NCBI GenBank assembly: GCA_029721435.1
Contig: CM056573.1
Coordinates: 96,801,947 to 96,865,946 of the forward strand
Length of the DNA: 64,000 nucleotides
Origin: Gymnothorax reevesii
Lineage: Eukaryota; Chordata; Actinopteri; Anguilliformes; Muraenidae
Direction: 5' to 3'
The notes beneath the pieces are model-generated. The model was not told where the DNA came from. It saw only the letters and a list, made by a program, of their open reading frames with translations, and made no database searches. Below are positions 22,649-35,101 of the stretch, piece by piece. Positions within the stretch are counted from its first letter, which is position 1. Every line of letters begins with the position of its first letter. The position numbers and the translations under genes were made by a program.

Positions 22649-23897
22649 TGATATTGCCCTCTTAGCTTGCTTGCTTGGAATATTGTAAGTAAACACTTAC
22701 AATATGAATGTTAGGCTTTTTAACATCATAAGGTGCATCGTCATTTCATCAATGTGGTTTGAGTGTGAAATGTCTCGCAAGACTGAAAAGCAACTAATTA
22801 AGATAAATTCATAGCTTATTGATTCTAGGAACAAAAACAACATGCTCAGAGTTTCGGAACCCATAGGTTAGAAAACAGGGATGACCCAGCTTTCAAGTCA
22901 TTTCAAGGCTGTTTTTTCTCCCACTTGATGACTGATCAAACTGCATTTTTGTTGAAGCATGGCTATTTTCCACACATCAAAGTTAATGAGCAAAATATTA
23001 TTTTTACCTTCGCTGATAAATGGGACATTGAAATATCCTTATTTCAACATGTGAGCTTGCTGTAAATATGATTGCCAGACAGTGGGTTTAAACCCGTATT
23101 GGGCTCGTTTTAAAGTGGATCAGGCAACAATGAGTGGGAACTGGCAAATCAAATCCTGCTTACTGACCAACAAAGCCTAAGACATGCTTTGTTAAACAGT
23201 GATGTAACAGCCCATAAAGGCATACATTTGTCCCTCAGAACTTTACTGCTTTCCCCAGGATTTCAGCAAAGTGGCCAAAATCTCATACAGGACTGTAATA
23301 ACAAATGATTCTGCATCCACCAGTGTAACTCCAGTTCTTACCCACCTGTTTCAGTGGCAGTATGGGAGCCACGTTATTTAAGAAAAAAATACATTTTATA
23401 TTCAAGTCAGAGGCAACCAATCACAGATAATTCAGGTTTTCATTTTAGCCTTGCACTACAGCTGCAGGTTTCACTTAATCGTTACCTGGTGTCAAGTTGA
23501 AAGTATGTTCATTTGTGCCATTAGCTGGTGAAGTGATTGGTTGGAATTAAAATCTACACGCCTTCTGCCCTCCATGGCAAATGATTGCGTACTACTTTTC
23601 TAAAATATTGGGGCTCCCAGCACATCCTGTGATATAGCAATATATTAAAATTGCTTGTTGTACCAAATTGTTTTTTTGCCAAATTTTTGTGAACGGTTGT
23701 TTTTTTTTTTTTTTCTGGTAGGATTACTACTAATATTTTCCATTACAAATGAAAATACTAAATAACAATTAATCTGCAATTTCATGCTGAAAATGCCATG
23801 TAATGGTGTATTTCATTCCTATCTGCTCACCATGAAATTTTAAACAAGTTATTGCAAATTAAGTATTTAAGGTAGTGTTAATCCATTTGTGCATTTG
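22649..23897. other. No gene seen
   Basis: AT-rich sequence with a poly(T) run at 23698-23714; no repeat end or coding motif recognised. Confidence 0.45.
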
Positions 23898-24258
23898 CAA
23901 CCCCAATTCCGAAATAGTTGGGACAAAGTGTAAATTGTGAATAAAATCAAAATGCAATGACTTTCAGTCGCATGAGCTAATATATTTTATTTACAATGGA
24001 ATATAGATAACATTTCAAGTGTTGAAACAGACATTTCACATTTTTGTCCACAAAATGAGCTTCTTTCAAATTTTCTGGATGCAACAGGTCTCAAAAAAGT
24101 TAGGACACAGGCAAAAAAAAAGGCTGAAAAAGCAATTAATGTATACAAGAATAATCTGAAAGAACATTTAGCAAGTAATTTAGTTAACTGCCATCAGATG
24201 TGTAACATTATTGGCTATAAAAGGGATGTCTTAGAGAGGCTTAGAGAGAAAAATCTCT

Positions 24259-24759
24259 GTGCTTAAGGTACAAGGCCAAAGGCCTTCACTGGATGCCCGT
24301 GATCTTCAGGCCCTCAGACGCCACTGCATCACTCACCAGCATGATTCTGTCATTGACTTTACTAAATGGGCCCAGGAATACTTCAAGAAACCTCTGTTTG
24401 TAAACATAGTCCGTCGTGCCATCCACAGATGCCACCTAAAACTCTATCATGCAAAAAGAAAGCCATCGTTGAGCATGATCCAGAAGTGCCGCTGCGTCCT
24501 GTGGGCCAAGGTTCATTTACAATGCAATGTAGCAAAGTGGCAAAGTGTCCTGTGGTCAGACGAGTCCAAATTTGACATTCTTCTTGGAAATCATGGGCGT
24601 CGTGTCCTCCGGGCAAGAGAGGAGAAAGACCACCCCTCCTGTTATCAGCATTCAGTTCAAAAGTCAGCATCTCCGATGGTATGGGGAGGCATTAGTGCAT
24701 ATGGTGTGGCACACTTTCATGTTTTAAAGAGCACCATGAATGCTGTAAGGTATATATGA
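24259..24759 (+). pseudogene. Tc1-like transposase, interrupted before its C terminus
   Basis: 166-codon frame: central basic region (LQALRRHC, VRRAIHRCHLKLYHAKRKP), then NVAKWQSVLWSDESKFDILLG containing the second catalytic Asp, then SPMVWGGISAYGVAHFHVLK. It reads through to the insertion junction after AVRYI, so the final catalytic residue and C terminus (25508-25640) are separated. The usual paired-type HTH N terminus is degraded upstream. Cut-and-paste DDE/D family; this copy is inactive. Confidence 0.85.
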
Positions 24760-25500
24760 GGTTAGCTCGCATACTAGCTGCCGAGATGGCTACATCCAAA
24801 GCGCAACGTAGCCTGATGCGCAATACATAGCAGCTTAGCCATCATGACATTATCAGTAACCCTCCGTGCGTAAAAGCACTACCCAGAAGATGATTGGTTA
24901 TCATGCAAATTAGGAACATGGTTTCCGTTTGCGCCCCTAATGAGATCCTAACAGAAGACCTGCCTTGATGAGACACTAACAGATTGCGTTTAATTTTGCA
25001 CCGTGTCCCAAAAAGAGTGGTGACAAGTATTTGAAAATGCAATGGACTGGGAGGTGCCGTTTCCCTTCCTGCTTTTGAATAATGTCCCATGCGTTGCAGG
25101 ATAAGTCTTTGAAAATGACTTGTCAAATGTCATCATCATTATTATATGATTATTATTTCCAAGTGATTAGAAATCAGCATTTTCATTATCATGTTGACCC
25201 TAAAAGAGCATGATCACACGTAAATGTAAATGCAGTGAGCTGGGGGTGCTGTTTTGCTTATTGCATTTGAATATAGTCCACTGTATTGCAGAGCATGACT
25301 TTAAAAATGAAATGTCGAACAGCTTTTCATTATCATTTGAATATAGTCATAGATTTCCCATATGTGTATGTGAAAATGAAAGTGATAATTGGATTAATGC
25401 ATTTTCAATTTAATATTGTCTCAAATAACTCAATCATAAGTGGAAAATAAAAATGCAATAGTGGGATTACATTTTCATTTGAATATTGTCCACTATAGGC
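24757..25500. repeat. Foreign insert in the Tc1 copy with repeated TTTGAATAT.GTCC motifs
   Basis: Replaces the Tc1 sequence between AGGTATAT and CCATACTCCAGC. It contains several degenerate units of TTGAAAATG.AATG..(C)TGGGAGGTGC and TTTGAATA.(A/T)GTCC (for example near 25066-25090, 25266-25285, 25480-25497). No coding frame. Its superfamily and target duplication could not be determined. Confidence 0.55.
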
Positions 25501-25863
25501 TTCCATACTCCAGCAGCTGGAAGCCTGTATTAAACAAGAGTGGGATCAAATTCCAATGGCTAAACTGAAGAAACTTGTCTCCTCAATGCCCAGACGCCTC
25601 TACTCTGTGTTAAAAAGAAGAGGGGATGCTACACCATGGTAAACAGGCCCCTGTCCCAACTTTTTTGAGACTTGTAGCAGCCATAAAATTTGAATGAGCT
25701 CATTTTGCAGATAAAATTGTAAAACTTCTCAGTGTCAACATTTGCTATGTTATCTCTGTTCTATTGTGAATGAAATACTGACTGGTGTGATTAGAAAGTC
25801 ATTGTGTTTTTATTTTATTCACAATTTACAGTTTGTCCCAACTATTTCGGAATTGGGGTCGTA

Positions 25864-26389
25864 AATCTTCTAACTGAAAATGGCTCTGTCTTTAAGCACA
25901 ACAGCAAGGACAGAGGCCTTTTAAGAACTGTGTCCCCAGGCCTCATTTGCAAAGATACATGAGTGGAATAAAACAAGTGTTCCTATTAGGCCAGACACAG
26001 GCTGGGTTTACAAGGCAACCAAGGCTGAGTGAAAATGACAAGCTTATAAGCGGCGGATTCAAGTATACTGTGCACAGCTAAGAGAAGCGGACAGATCTGA
26101 TAGTAATACAAAGTGGGTTGCCGTGGTAGAATATTACTTTCTTGCACACAGTATACCAACAAGATATGCCACATTCTATTAAAAGGGTTTTGATGGGCAA
26201 ATCTAATAGATAAGCAGTATCACTGCGCTCTAATTTACATATTGTTACAATGATGTGATAATTTGCAGAGCGGGGCAGAAATACTGCAACTGTGTGAAGA
26301 GCGCAATAGATTTGATGAACTATAATATGTTATATATTACAAATAGAGATCTTTCATGATCTCCATCATTTTGATTGGAACAGTCTTAA
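25864..26389. other. No gene seen
   Basis: Unassigned sequence between the Tc1 copy and the LINE remnant. Confidence 0.4.
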
Positions 26390-26677
26390 TCTTAATGGTG
26401 AAGTGGAACTGGCCTGGAAATTCTTTTATGACGGTTTCCAAAACATTCTGAACAAACATGCTCCTTTTTTACAAATTGCATGTCAAAGGTCGTAACAATC
26501 CCTGGTTTTCTCCTGAGCTAAGTAGTCTGCTTAGAGATAGAAATATTGCATGGACCAGAGCAAGACAAAGTAAACTGATGCTGACTGGCTCAGTTTTTGA
26601 CAGCTGATAAACCGCTGTACTTGGGCTGTAAAGGCAGCAAAAGCAAAGTACTATCTTTCGGAAACCAGTAAGAACTT

Positions 26678-28738
26678 AAAGGGGACTTACTTTGCTCTAT
26701 TTCCAAGGTTATATTTTGATCTTGGACTCCCCTAGAGTACTCCTGATCGTTCAAAGTCCAAAACAGGGTCCTTATTTAGTTCATACCTGCCATCCTCAAA
26801 AAACCCCAATTGTAGTCCATAGTGGTCTCTGCCTGAAATGCCTCATTGGGGTGGCTCTTCTGCTATGTTATGTTGGAACTCGACATTGATGTTTACTGAA
26901 GTAACACAAGGATACCAATCATAATTTCTGCCTGTAACTTACCAGGAGCATTTTAATTGCACAACACATGAACTAACATGCAGTAGCTGATAACCGAGCG
27001 GTCATATCAACGGCAAAGACGAACATTACCCTGCAATACAGGTTTTACAGACAGTAAAATCCGTTACCGGGGGAGAATTGTACCAAGCATCTAATTGTAA
27101 TTGTACCAATTACAAACAAGTATAAAAAGTTTGCTTCCAATGAGGTTTATGTTCACACACACCTTCTGTCGAATTTCCCCTGATATTACTCTTGCATAGT
27201 TAGGACACAAACATTAGCAACAGTAACTTGGCTACGTTAGCCGCAATGCTACAGCCACATTCAACGGGCCATCAATTGGTTAGGCTTATGCTGTGAAGCA
27301 TCTGCTTCCACATCTGTGGCCATGTTTCCATCCACACGTTCTTATATGAATTAAGTAATATCGAATTAAAAATGCCTCACGGAGACGGTGAAATTAGACT
27401 TGATTTCAAGACTATCGATTCATAGTTTGTACGGTCCATCTCAATGGAATTTTCTCTTGATCTGTAAAAGGCTTTTGCGATAAATGCTGATTGAAACGTT
27501 ATTTGCCAAATAAATCTGCTTCTGCATCTTGACGGTGTTTTGATGTTGTTGTTTCCTCCTATTAACGGTCTGCTATGCTGCTAATTGCTGACACCTAAAC
27601 ACTACTACAACTTGTGCAATTATCGTCATTTGTTGGTAAACGCATTCCATTTTGGCTTACCAGCTAAATTAGTTGTTTCCCAAACTACTTTTGATCACGT
27701 GAAGGCTCTGTGATGCAGCGCGAAAACGAATGGAAACAGCTTAAAATGTTAGAAATGTACTCGATACACCAATTTGATCGCATAACAGCATGTGGCATCG
27801 TTACGCACTACTTTTTATTCGCTTTAATGCCGTTAGATGAAAACATAATTTCACCAGCTTTATTCGCATGATATTTTTGGCGAACTTCAGATAATTCGAT
27901 TGACAAGTGGGTGGAAATATAGCTTGTGTGTCGCGGACAGTCGCGCCCGACACAGGCTTTATCTTCACATATTTTACAAAGCCCGTGTTTGAGGTGAGTG
28001 GTTAGTGCTAAGTATCGTTAGCTGTCCTGCTAGCCTCCTGTAACTTGTTAGCTTCACTTACATTATTTGCTGTTACATGGTTACTTACAGCTTGTGGCTC
28101 TGAGCACTTGATTGATGCAGCTGCTTCTGGTTTGAGAAGCAGATGAAACACTTAACCTGTGTCGAGTTATCCTTTATTGACAAAGCTGTCTTTGGTGAAA
28201 TGCTGAGCAAAAAAAGCTAAGATTCCCTTAGGCTGTGGCTGTTCGCCGCCAGCAAACAAGAAAACTACCCACTGATTTCTGGAGGCATCGTCTTTTGGGA
28301 GAGAAATTGGTGCTTTTCTTCACATCCAAAAGTAAATAGACAAGCAGTCCATTACTGACAAAATTGCACCTCAAATGATCTGTGGTTCTTCTTTTGTATT
28401 TCTGGAAGTGTTGATGCTACTAAGGCATAGTATGATCCGAAGTTGTTCATGTCTGCTAGAATAGTTTCCGGTGTGAGCAGGTCCAGTGCCGTGATTGGCT
28501 TTGGCTAGGTCTGTACTAATTGGAGGGTACAACCTGATGTCAGATTTTGCCCAGATCTCGTGAAGATCTCGGGAGGAGCTGTTCAGAGAAGAAATCACGT
28601 TCACGAAATCACATTCTTGGATTACGGCAAACCCCTGTATCTTATGTTTAGAAACTTTTCAGAGGTTGAGCATGGAGATCCAACATTATAACATTACCTA
28701 TATATATTAAAAGAAGGATCAGCATAATAGGTCCCCTT
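26678..28738. mobile_element. TIR element inserted in the LINE (about 2.06 kb)
   Basis: LINE codons for a KNLK...DPKRSWKVI segment are separated here. The insert begins AAGGGGACTTACTTTGCT and ends, inverted, AAGGGGACCTATTATGCT, an imperfect TIR like that of a widespread class of fish MITEs. Target duplication is ambiguous (TTA-like on both sides). No transposase was found; a 65-codon frame (26692-26889) is unrecognised. A second MITE lies inside at 27320-27923. Confidence 0.65.
27320..27923. mobile_element. Nested MITE with CCATGTTTCCATCCAC ends
   Basis: CCATGTTTCCATCCAC (27320-27335) is matched in inverted form by GTGGGTGGAAATATAGC (27907-27923). Inner sequences next to both ends share ATCGAATTA. 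About 600 bp, non-coding. Target duplication not resolved. Confidence 0.6.
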
Positions 28739-28757
28739 TATATGACCCCAAAAGGTC

Positions 28758-30440
28758 TTGGAAGGTGATCAGATCTTCCTCTGGCCCGGTTTTCCACCAT
28801 CCTTTATTCATAATGGTTCGTGCATGATAACTGACAAGTCTGCAATTTTAGATTCTTTTGATGAGCACTTTATTTCAACAGGTTTCTTAACTGAGACTGG
28901 AAAAAAGTCAAACAATCCAGGCTATTTAGTTGAAAATGGAAATGCCTCGCCGGTGAATAAGGTCAGAGTGGAAGCCCCATTCCAGTTTCTTCCTATATCT
29001 GCCACTGATGTATTAAGAGAGCTAAAACAGTTGGACTCCAAGAAATCTGCAGGTCCTGATCAGCAGTAACCCCACTTTCTCAAATTGGCTGCAGATTACA
29101 TTGCTGAGCCTTTATCGGTTTTGTTTAATCTGTCTTTTTAATAGTGAGTTACCACATATATGGAAGTCTGCCTTTGTCTTACCCTTGATAAAGGAGGGGA
29201 TCCCTCAAAGGTGAGCAACTATAGGCCGATCTCGAAGCTATGCATTTTAGTAAAGGTTTTCTAAAGGCTTGTTAGTGATCAATTAAAAGATTTCCTTGAG
29301 AGGAATGACATTCTATTGAGACACCAATCTGGTTTTAGAAAAAATCACAGCACTGTTTCAGCAGCTGTTAAGGTCTTGAACAACATTATGGAAGCGCTTG
29401 ACCTAGGAAATTGTGTGTAGCCGTATTTACAGATTTATCAAAGGCATTTGATATGGTAGATCACAATATCCTGGTTGACACATTACACAAAATCGGCTAA
29501 ACAAAGCATTCAGTTTGCTGGTTCAAAAACTCTAATGGATCGTTCACAGTGTGTTCAGATGGCTGGGTCCTCATCGAAATTTTTGACGGTTTCAAAGGGG
29601 GTACCCCAAGGTTCAGTGTTAGGACCCATTCTAGTTTCCATCTACATTGATGATCTTTGTAATGACCTGTTCGACGGCTTGTGTCATTTTTATGCGGATG
29701 ATATGGTCATTCATTGCTTTGCACCATGTGCTGTGCAAGCCTTTGCCCTTTTACAGCTTTTGATGCAGTTCAGTCACGTCTGCAAAGGTTAAAGCTAGTG
29801 GTTAAAAGTAGATAAGACTAAGGCTATGATGTTCTCCAGAGCTACTGTCTCATTTAATTCAAATCAATTTATTAGTGTAGCACTTTTCACAGAGACTGTC
29901 ACAAAGATGCTTTACAGTGAGAGATTAAATAAATGGAAAGGCAATGCCCATCACAAAATCTCCCTCTCTTAAGTTGCCAGGGAACCGCTATTGAGATGTT
30001 TTCATCTTATAGGTATTTGGTCCTCCATATTAATCAACACCTCTCTTTTAAATCCCATATATCAAGTCTGACCTCTAAATTAAAGATAAAACTGGGCATT
30101 TATTTTAGGAACAGATCTTGTTTCTCCCGAAGAGCTAGGAAATATCTTGTCTCTGCAACTTTTCTCCCACTGCTTGATTATGGTGACATACTGCTTCAGC
30201 TACCTGTTTACACTCCCTGGATACTGTGTACCACTGTGCTTTGCGGTTTGTCACTGGTTGTACTAATCTGACCCATCATTGCACTTTGTACCAAGAATCT
30301 GAACGGTCATCCTTGTCTAACAGGAGATACACACATCGGATGACTTTCATTTATAAAGCTCCCCTTGGTATGGTCCCGTCCTATCTAGGAAATTACTTAA
30401 TTAGGAATCAAGGCCACTATAGCTGAAGATCATCAGACTT
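28758..30440 (+). pseudogene. LINE reverse transcriptase remnant
   Basis: Frames in order: VLRELKQLDSKKSAGPDQ (28990-29066), YRPISKL region (29215-29245), HQSGFRKNHSTVSAAVKVL (29320-29375), a DLSKAFD segment (29428-29455), SKGVPQGSVLGPILVSIYIDDL (29595-29660), HFYADDMVIHC (29685-29720) and IKLGIYFRNRSCFSRRARKYL with TFLPLLDYGDI (30085-30195). YADD is retained. Frames are broken at about 29070, 29200, 29410, 29495 and 29795, and a short repeat sits at 29855-29925. A C-terminal stretch (TFIYKAPLGMVPSYL) reaches 30390. Confidence 0.87.
29855..29928. repeat. Short interspersed fragment in LINE RT
   Basis: AATTCAAATCAATTTATTAG followed by TGTAGCACTTTTCACA..GTCACAAAGATGCTTTACA interrupts the RT. 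It resembles a repeat found in many fish genomes that carries ATTCAATTTTATTTGTATAG and GCTTTACA. Only about 70 bp are present. Confidence 0.45.
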
Positions 30441-30775
30441 CTTTACACTCACTGTCCCCCGAGTGTTCACGGCAATGGGGAAAAAGGCATTTTGCTATGC
30501 TGCTCCCTTTTCATGGAATTACTTGCAGACTGCCTTGAAATTGCCTGAACTGATCCCGTTTGACAGCTTTGTTAAAATTTTCAAGGATAAGGAACTTGAA
30601 AGCATTGGGGTTGTCACTGTTTTTAAATTTGATTTGATTTTGTACTTCTTGTTTGTACGATACTGTATGAATGATTGAAATTGTGTAAATTTGCATCCTC
30701 TTGGCCAGGTCGCTTATGTAAAAGAGATGTTTTATCTCACTGAGCTCACCTGGTTAAATAAAGGTCTAATAAAAC

Positions 30776-33519
30776 AAAAAATAAAATGTCTGCTGACAAC
30801 TTGGAAACCGAAAACTCTTGCTAAGTCAAATGCAATCATCAAATTTCTGCTACCAATAAGATTCACTGACCATTGTTGAAAGACTGGCGGTGCAGTGCAG
30901 TTCATGGGTGGAGCTGAGCAGTTTCTAAGGAGGATAGTAATGAGATCATTTGGCATTGCTGCAGTCAGCACTGGGCCAATATGGCCGGAGTAGTTTCCCA
31001 AGACAAAGTTATGTCTGTAGTCTTTTGGACAAGAGCTGAAAGCTTTCAACTCAATCCTGAAGGGGTATGTGGGATTGCTTGGCAAGGTCTCCCTCTGACA
31101 ATTCACAGACATTTACATACCAAAAGACTAGACCAACCTTCTTCTTTTCAAGGTATCAGATTAACTACCACACAATTAAGTCTAACATCCATGATGTGAA
31201 AACCCCTCTGCGGATAGGATGGAATATATAATTAATGTTAAAGAGAGAAATGTTTTTTGAATTTCCATGCCTGGTGCAGTCATTTTCAGAGCCTGCACGA
31301 TAGTGGTGTCAGCTCTGCCATCATTAAAAACACTTTGTAGTAAAAAAGAAGGCTTTGAATAAATACATTTATAAATAAACATCAGCTAAAAAAACTAAGT
31401 ATAATTAATGAATGGTCTCCAATCTACTTTAATGTATATAAGACGTACAAAATGAGACATTGGTGAAAATTTAAATATACCCCAAACAATAAAAATGCTT
31501 ATCTGTGCTTTTCAGTGCATCTTTTTCACATATCTGCAATACGCGGTTTTGAAGCCATCCTAAAAATCCTCCCTCTCAGTGAATTTTCAGTGCTGAGTCA
31601 TTTAGACACATTCTCACTCAGATGAGTGAATAAGTGTAGGTTGTGCATCGTTGAAACTAAAAAAGATTGTTGAAAGGGAATTGGAAACAGGATGAAACAT
31701 AACAGTGGCTTTATAAATGAACACAGACAAACTAAGTCCTGAAGAGCTGGTGTCTGCTGATTTTTGCTGCTACTCAACATTTATTTGATCAATGAAAGTA
31801 ACTCATAACACAGTTTACTCTTGTCATCGGATTTATTGGTCTAAAGTAACTGTTGTAATTGAGGTGGCCACCCTGGAGTAAGTCAGTAAAGGTGATAGAA
31901 TGTTGTTAAAATCATGCACAATTGGTACAGCACAGCATATATCATCTATAAGAAGCTCTCTAAAAAGTGAACCTCATAGGTAAAAAAGCCGGTAAAAAGG
32001 GGTGAACAATCATAAATGTGGTTTTACACTGTACTTCATCATAAATAAAAAAAAAAAACTTCTGGGGTTGTGACTTCATTCAGTCCATAAACAGCATAGT
32101 AAAAAATTAAAGAGGTTTTACACTGTGCAAAATCAAAGCCTCAGAGAGAGTGTGAGAGGAAATAAATTCGAACCAACTGGTTAAACACCCAAACAAATAG
32201 TTTTTCACAAAACTATAAATACGCTGGAAATCATTTTTGTGCGTTAATATTAAATAGGATCCATCAGGACATGGCAAACTGGTTTCCAGAAAATGGGAAA
32301 ATAAAACTCTTAAATATATCTGCAAGTGGTAATTAAAAGGGTCAAAACAACATGAGCAACTATCACTGTTGAAGCAGTGAAGACATGCATCGCATGAATT
32401 TTTGAAAAAATTTCCAGGTCATGGCTCATAATTATTAATGGTTTACTTTTCCCCGCTAGTTTTTTGTTGATCAATCATTGCTAAGTATGTCAAATAGCAG
32501 CTGTGACCTGATTAGCTGATAGCGGCCATGTTTGTCAAGATCTGTCTGGTTAATTGAAAAGACTACAAAGAGCTTAGTGAGAGATTCAGTATGCAAAACT
32601 AGAGCCATTTGGGTCAAACGGTTGAAGAGGTATATCTCATTTTAAGTTCTTTCATCTTACCGCTCCACCTATTGTCAAATTCTTTTTCTTGTCCTTTTCA
32701 TGAAAATTGTGAGGTTTTATGATGATTGGACATTGCTATCAGGAGTTACATCCCATAATATCAATTGAAGCTGCACCCATGAATGTGCTCCTATTTTTGT
32801 AAAATTAGACAATAGGTCTTGGTGAAGGTCAATTATTAAAGGGTTTTACAAAAAATTAAAAATGACAGAAAATCAAACATGATGCATCAGGAAACCCAAA
32901 CCATGCAGCTCAAACAGTTCAAGAGTTACGACTCAAACCATGTTTTGGCTCTCTTTCGCGACTATCTGGCCAAGCAGAGTAATTTTAGTACAGACTGCTT
33001 GTAAAGTTTGATGAAGATACATGATAGCGCAGTGAGTGGAAAGGCTGCAATGTGATTGGCTGATGGCAGCAATCTTGTTTGAGCAATAAACTTGTACTTG
33101 ATATCCATAGGGCCCTTGAAACATGCAAACTTTTTAAGTAGATCCGGCTATCGCTTTTGGAACTATGACTATTTGTTTGTTATAGGAGCAACAATTGATG
33201 GATTTATACCAAATTTGGTAGGCGTGTGTCTAATGGGCTGTAGATAAAGAACCTGAAGTTTGGTGTTGACTTAGTGTAGCATTCAGGAGTTAGTGCTCAT
33301 TGTATCATGAGAAGCCGCATCGACAAAGTTCATCGGCTTACAGCGACCACATCTATTAGTGAATCTATTTAGCGTATATAGGATGAAAGATCCCAGTCTG
33401 AATATGCTGTGTTCCAAATTTTGTGGGAATCAGTCTCATACTATCCAGGAGGAGATGGATTTTAAAGGTAGTATACTGACCAAAACTTCCAACGCAACAC
33501 TCGGGTTTATTGCAACACA
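30776..33519. other. No gene seen; degenerate repeated stretch at 32480-33320
   Basis: AT-rich sequence. Between about 32480 and 33320 similar phrases recur: GTGA.CTGATTAGCTGATAGC and GTGATTGGCTGATGGC, GTTGAAGAG and GTTCAAGAGTTACGAC, plus several CAGGAGTTA motifs. This suggests an old repeat family, but I cannot define its ends. Short frames show no motif. Confidence 0.45.
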
Positions 33520-33765
33520 TGTCATTTTCTTGTCAGACACACTCAACTTGAACCTCGATTCATCAGAGAAGAGCACCCTGTTCCACCTGAGAGCATTCCA
33601 GCCCTAATGTGCCCTTGACCATCGCAGACGGATGCAGTGACGTGCAGGAGTCAACACCAAACCACGGCGGGGACGTCAGTTGTGCAAGTCGGCTTCACGC
33701 AGGCAGTTGCGTACGGTTTGGTCGCTAATCCAGTTCTGGTGACGACCTCTGGTCTGAGCAGCAGT
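33520..33765 (-). pseudogene. Tc1-like transposase fragment (different subfamily)
   Basis: Minus strand reads RGRHQNWISDQTVRNCLREADLHN, then RWNRVLFSDESRFKLS near 33550-33600, the linker and second catalytic Asp of a Tc1-like transposase. Stop codons are present and no TIR was found on either side. It differs from the family at 13089 and 23898. Confidence 0.8.
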
Positions 33766-35097
33766 GACTGTAGCTGGCTGTAGCTTATCTACAGATGAAG
33801 TAAACTGACTTTGGCTTGGATATTAACTCCTTTGTCTCTGTCTGAGTTCTTTTTGAAGGTAATACCAGGAATATAAAATCAAAATTCCTACAACAGTGCA
33901 TGGTACAGGCTGACGATTCAGGCTGCTTTTGAGGTAGGCTATTGGGTGGAGATATTTGAGGGGTACGATTGTATTCTAAATGGCATTGACCTCGTCAATC
34001 CATATTTCTATGTCAGTCAATCACTATTATGTGAGTTCACTCGATCATGTTCATAAAATTCTATCTTTTTGTAGCCCTGGGCATTGGCTTATCCAACTTT
34101 CCTCGGAATGGTAGCATGACTCCAGTAAAAACATAATTTTCTTTCTAAACTTGACAATGTGTACGTGTATATCGTATAGCCAGCGTGGCGACCGAACTTT
34201 TTGCAGGCATGGAACGAACCAAAATAAGCAGCAAACATAATATATATCAATGAAAGAAAGCACCTTTAGCTTGAGAAAAAAAATAAAGACTTAAACATGG
34301 AATTTAAAACTATGAACTGAGATCAGTTGAACAGATCAATGGCCTTGAAGAAAAAAAGTGTTATCATTTTTGGCTTCCTCAGCTGACTGCTGAGGGCAGT
34401 CCCATACATTCTATTTATTTTATGATTAATTTGATGTGGACATCACAATTACATTGGACAAACCAGATGTATTGTTTAAGTGTTTTAGCATATATGCTAA
34501 TTTGCAACACTTGTCCACAGGAGGCTTTTGGAATGATAAAAATAATAAAGGCCTCCGACTATCAGCTTACCCATCTGCTTTGTCGATACCAGGCTTGGTT
34601 ATTGTGCTAAATCATCAGTCACCAACATTACAGCCCATTAAACCGCACTAAAGAATTTTGTGCCATTCATATTATTTTCAGAAACAGTGCTCACATATAT
34701 ATGCAACGTGGTGGGAATAATTAACACTGAAAATTGCATGTCAAATATTGGCAGTTGACTGGTGGATTCAGTACATGAATGGATGCCTCACTTGTATTCA
34801 AATATCTAAATGCGCAGTGGCCCAGATGCAGATCATGTTCCCATTAAACGTACACACTATGAATTCAAAACATATACTTTTACAATCCTTGTATACAACA
34901 CAGAATGGTTAAAAAATCTAACACTGGGCAAAATACCTCTGAATCCGAAAATATCTTGACCCCGAATATTTCATGACATGCTGCTAATTCGGACGTATCT
35001 GGCTTTATCCTGATGATAGACGAATCCGGCAGAATCCGAAGATTTTTTTATCACTTATCTGGACCGTATTTATGGTAACACATTTTAAGGCACATAA
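33766..35097. other. No gene seen; left part of a duplicated flank
   Basis: Unassigned. The last 170 bases (about 34925-35097, AAAATACCTCTGAATCCGAA to TTTTAAGGCACATAAGG) are similar to 41515-41670, so the Gmr1-like element sits in the first of two tandem copies of a roughly 400 bp unit. Confidence 0.5.
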
Positions 35098-35101
35098 GGT
35101 G

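Larger units (their letters stand above)
23898..25863 (+). mobile_element. Tc1-like transposon with both TIRs and an internal insertion
   Basis: Ends are CCCCAATTCCGAAATAGTTG at 23901 and its inverted copy at about 25838-25857, flanked on the right by TA. The transposase (24259-24759) is followed by about 740 bp of foreign DNA. The C terminus resumes at 25508-25640 (LEACIKQEWDQIPMAKLKKLV, MPRRLYSVLKRRGDATPW). Same TIR family as fragment B at 13089. Confidence 0.85.
26390..30775 (+). mobile_element. Jockey/I-group LINE remnant, split by a TIR element
   Basis: Starts in the end of the endonuclease/linker (LNGEVELAWKFFYDGFQNILNKHAP, then NPWFSPELSSLLRDRNIAW in another frame). It is interrupted at 26678-28738 and continues with RT (28758-30440), then a 3' UTR with CTTGGCCAGGTC..TTATG and ACCTGGTTAAATAAAGG before an AATAAAA-rich end. 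The 3' tail is the one common in fish LINEs of this group. Many stops and frameshifts. The exact clade (Nimb/I versus Rex1-like) is not settled. Confidence 0.8.
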
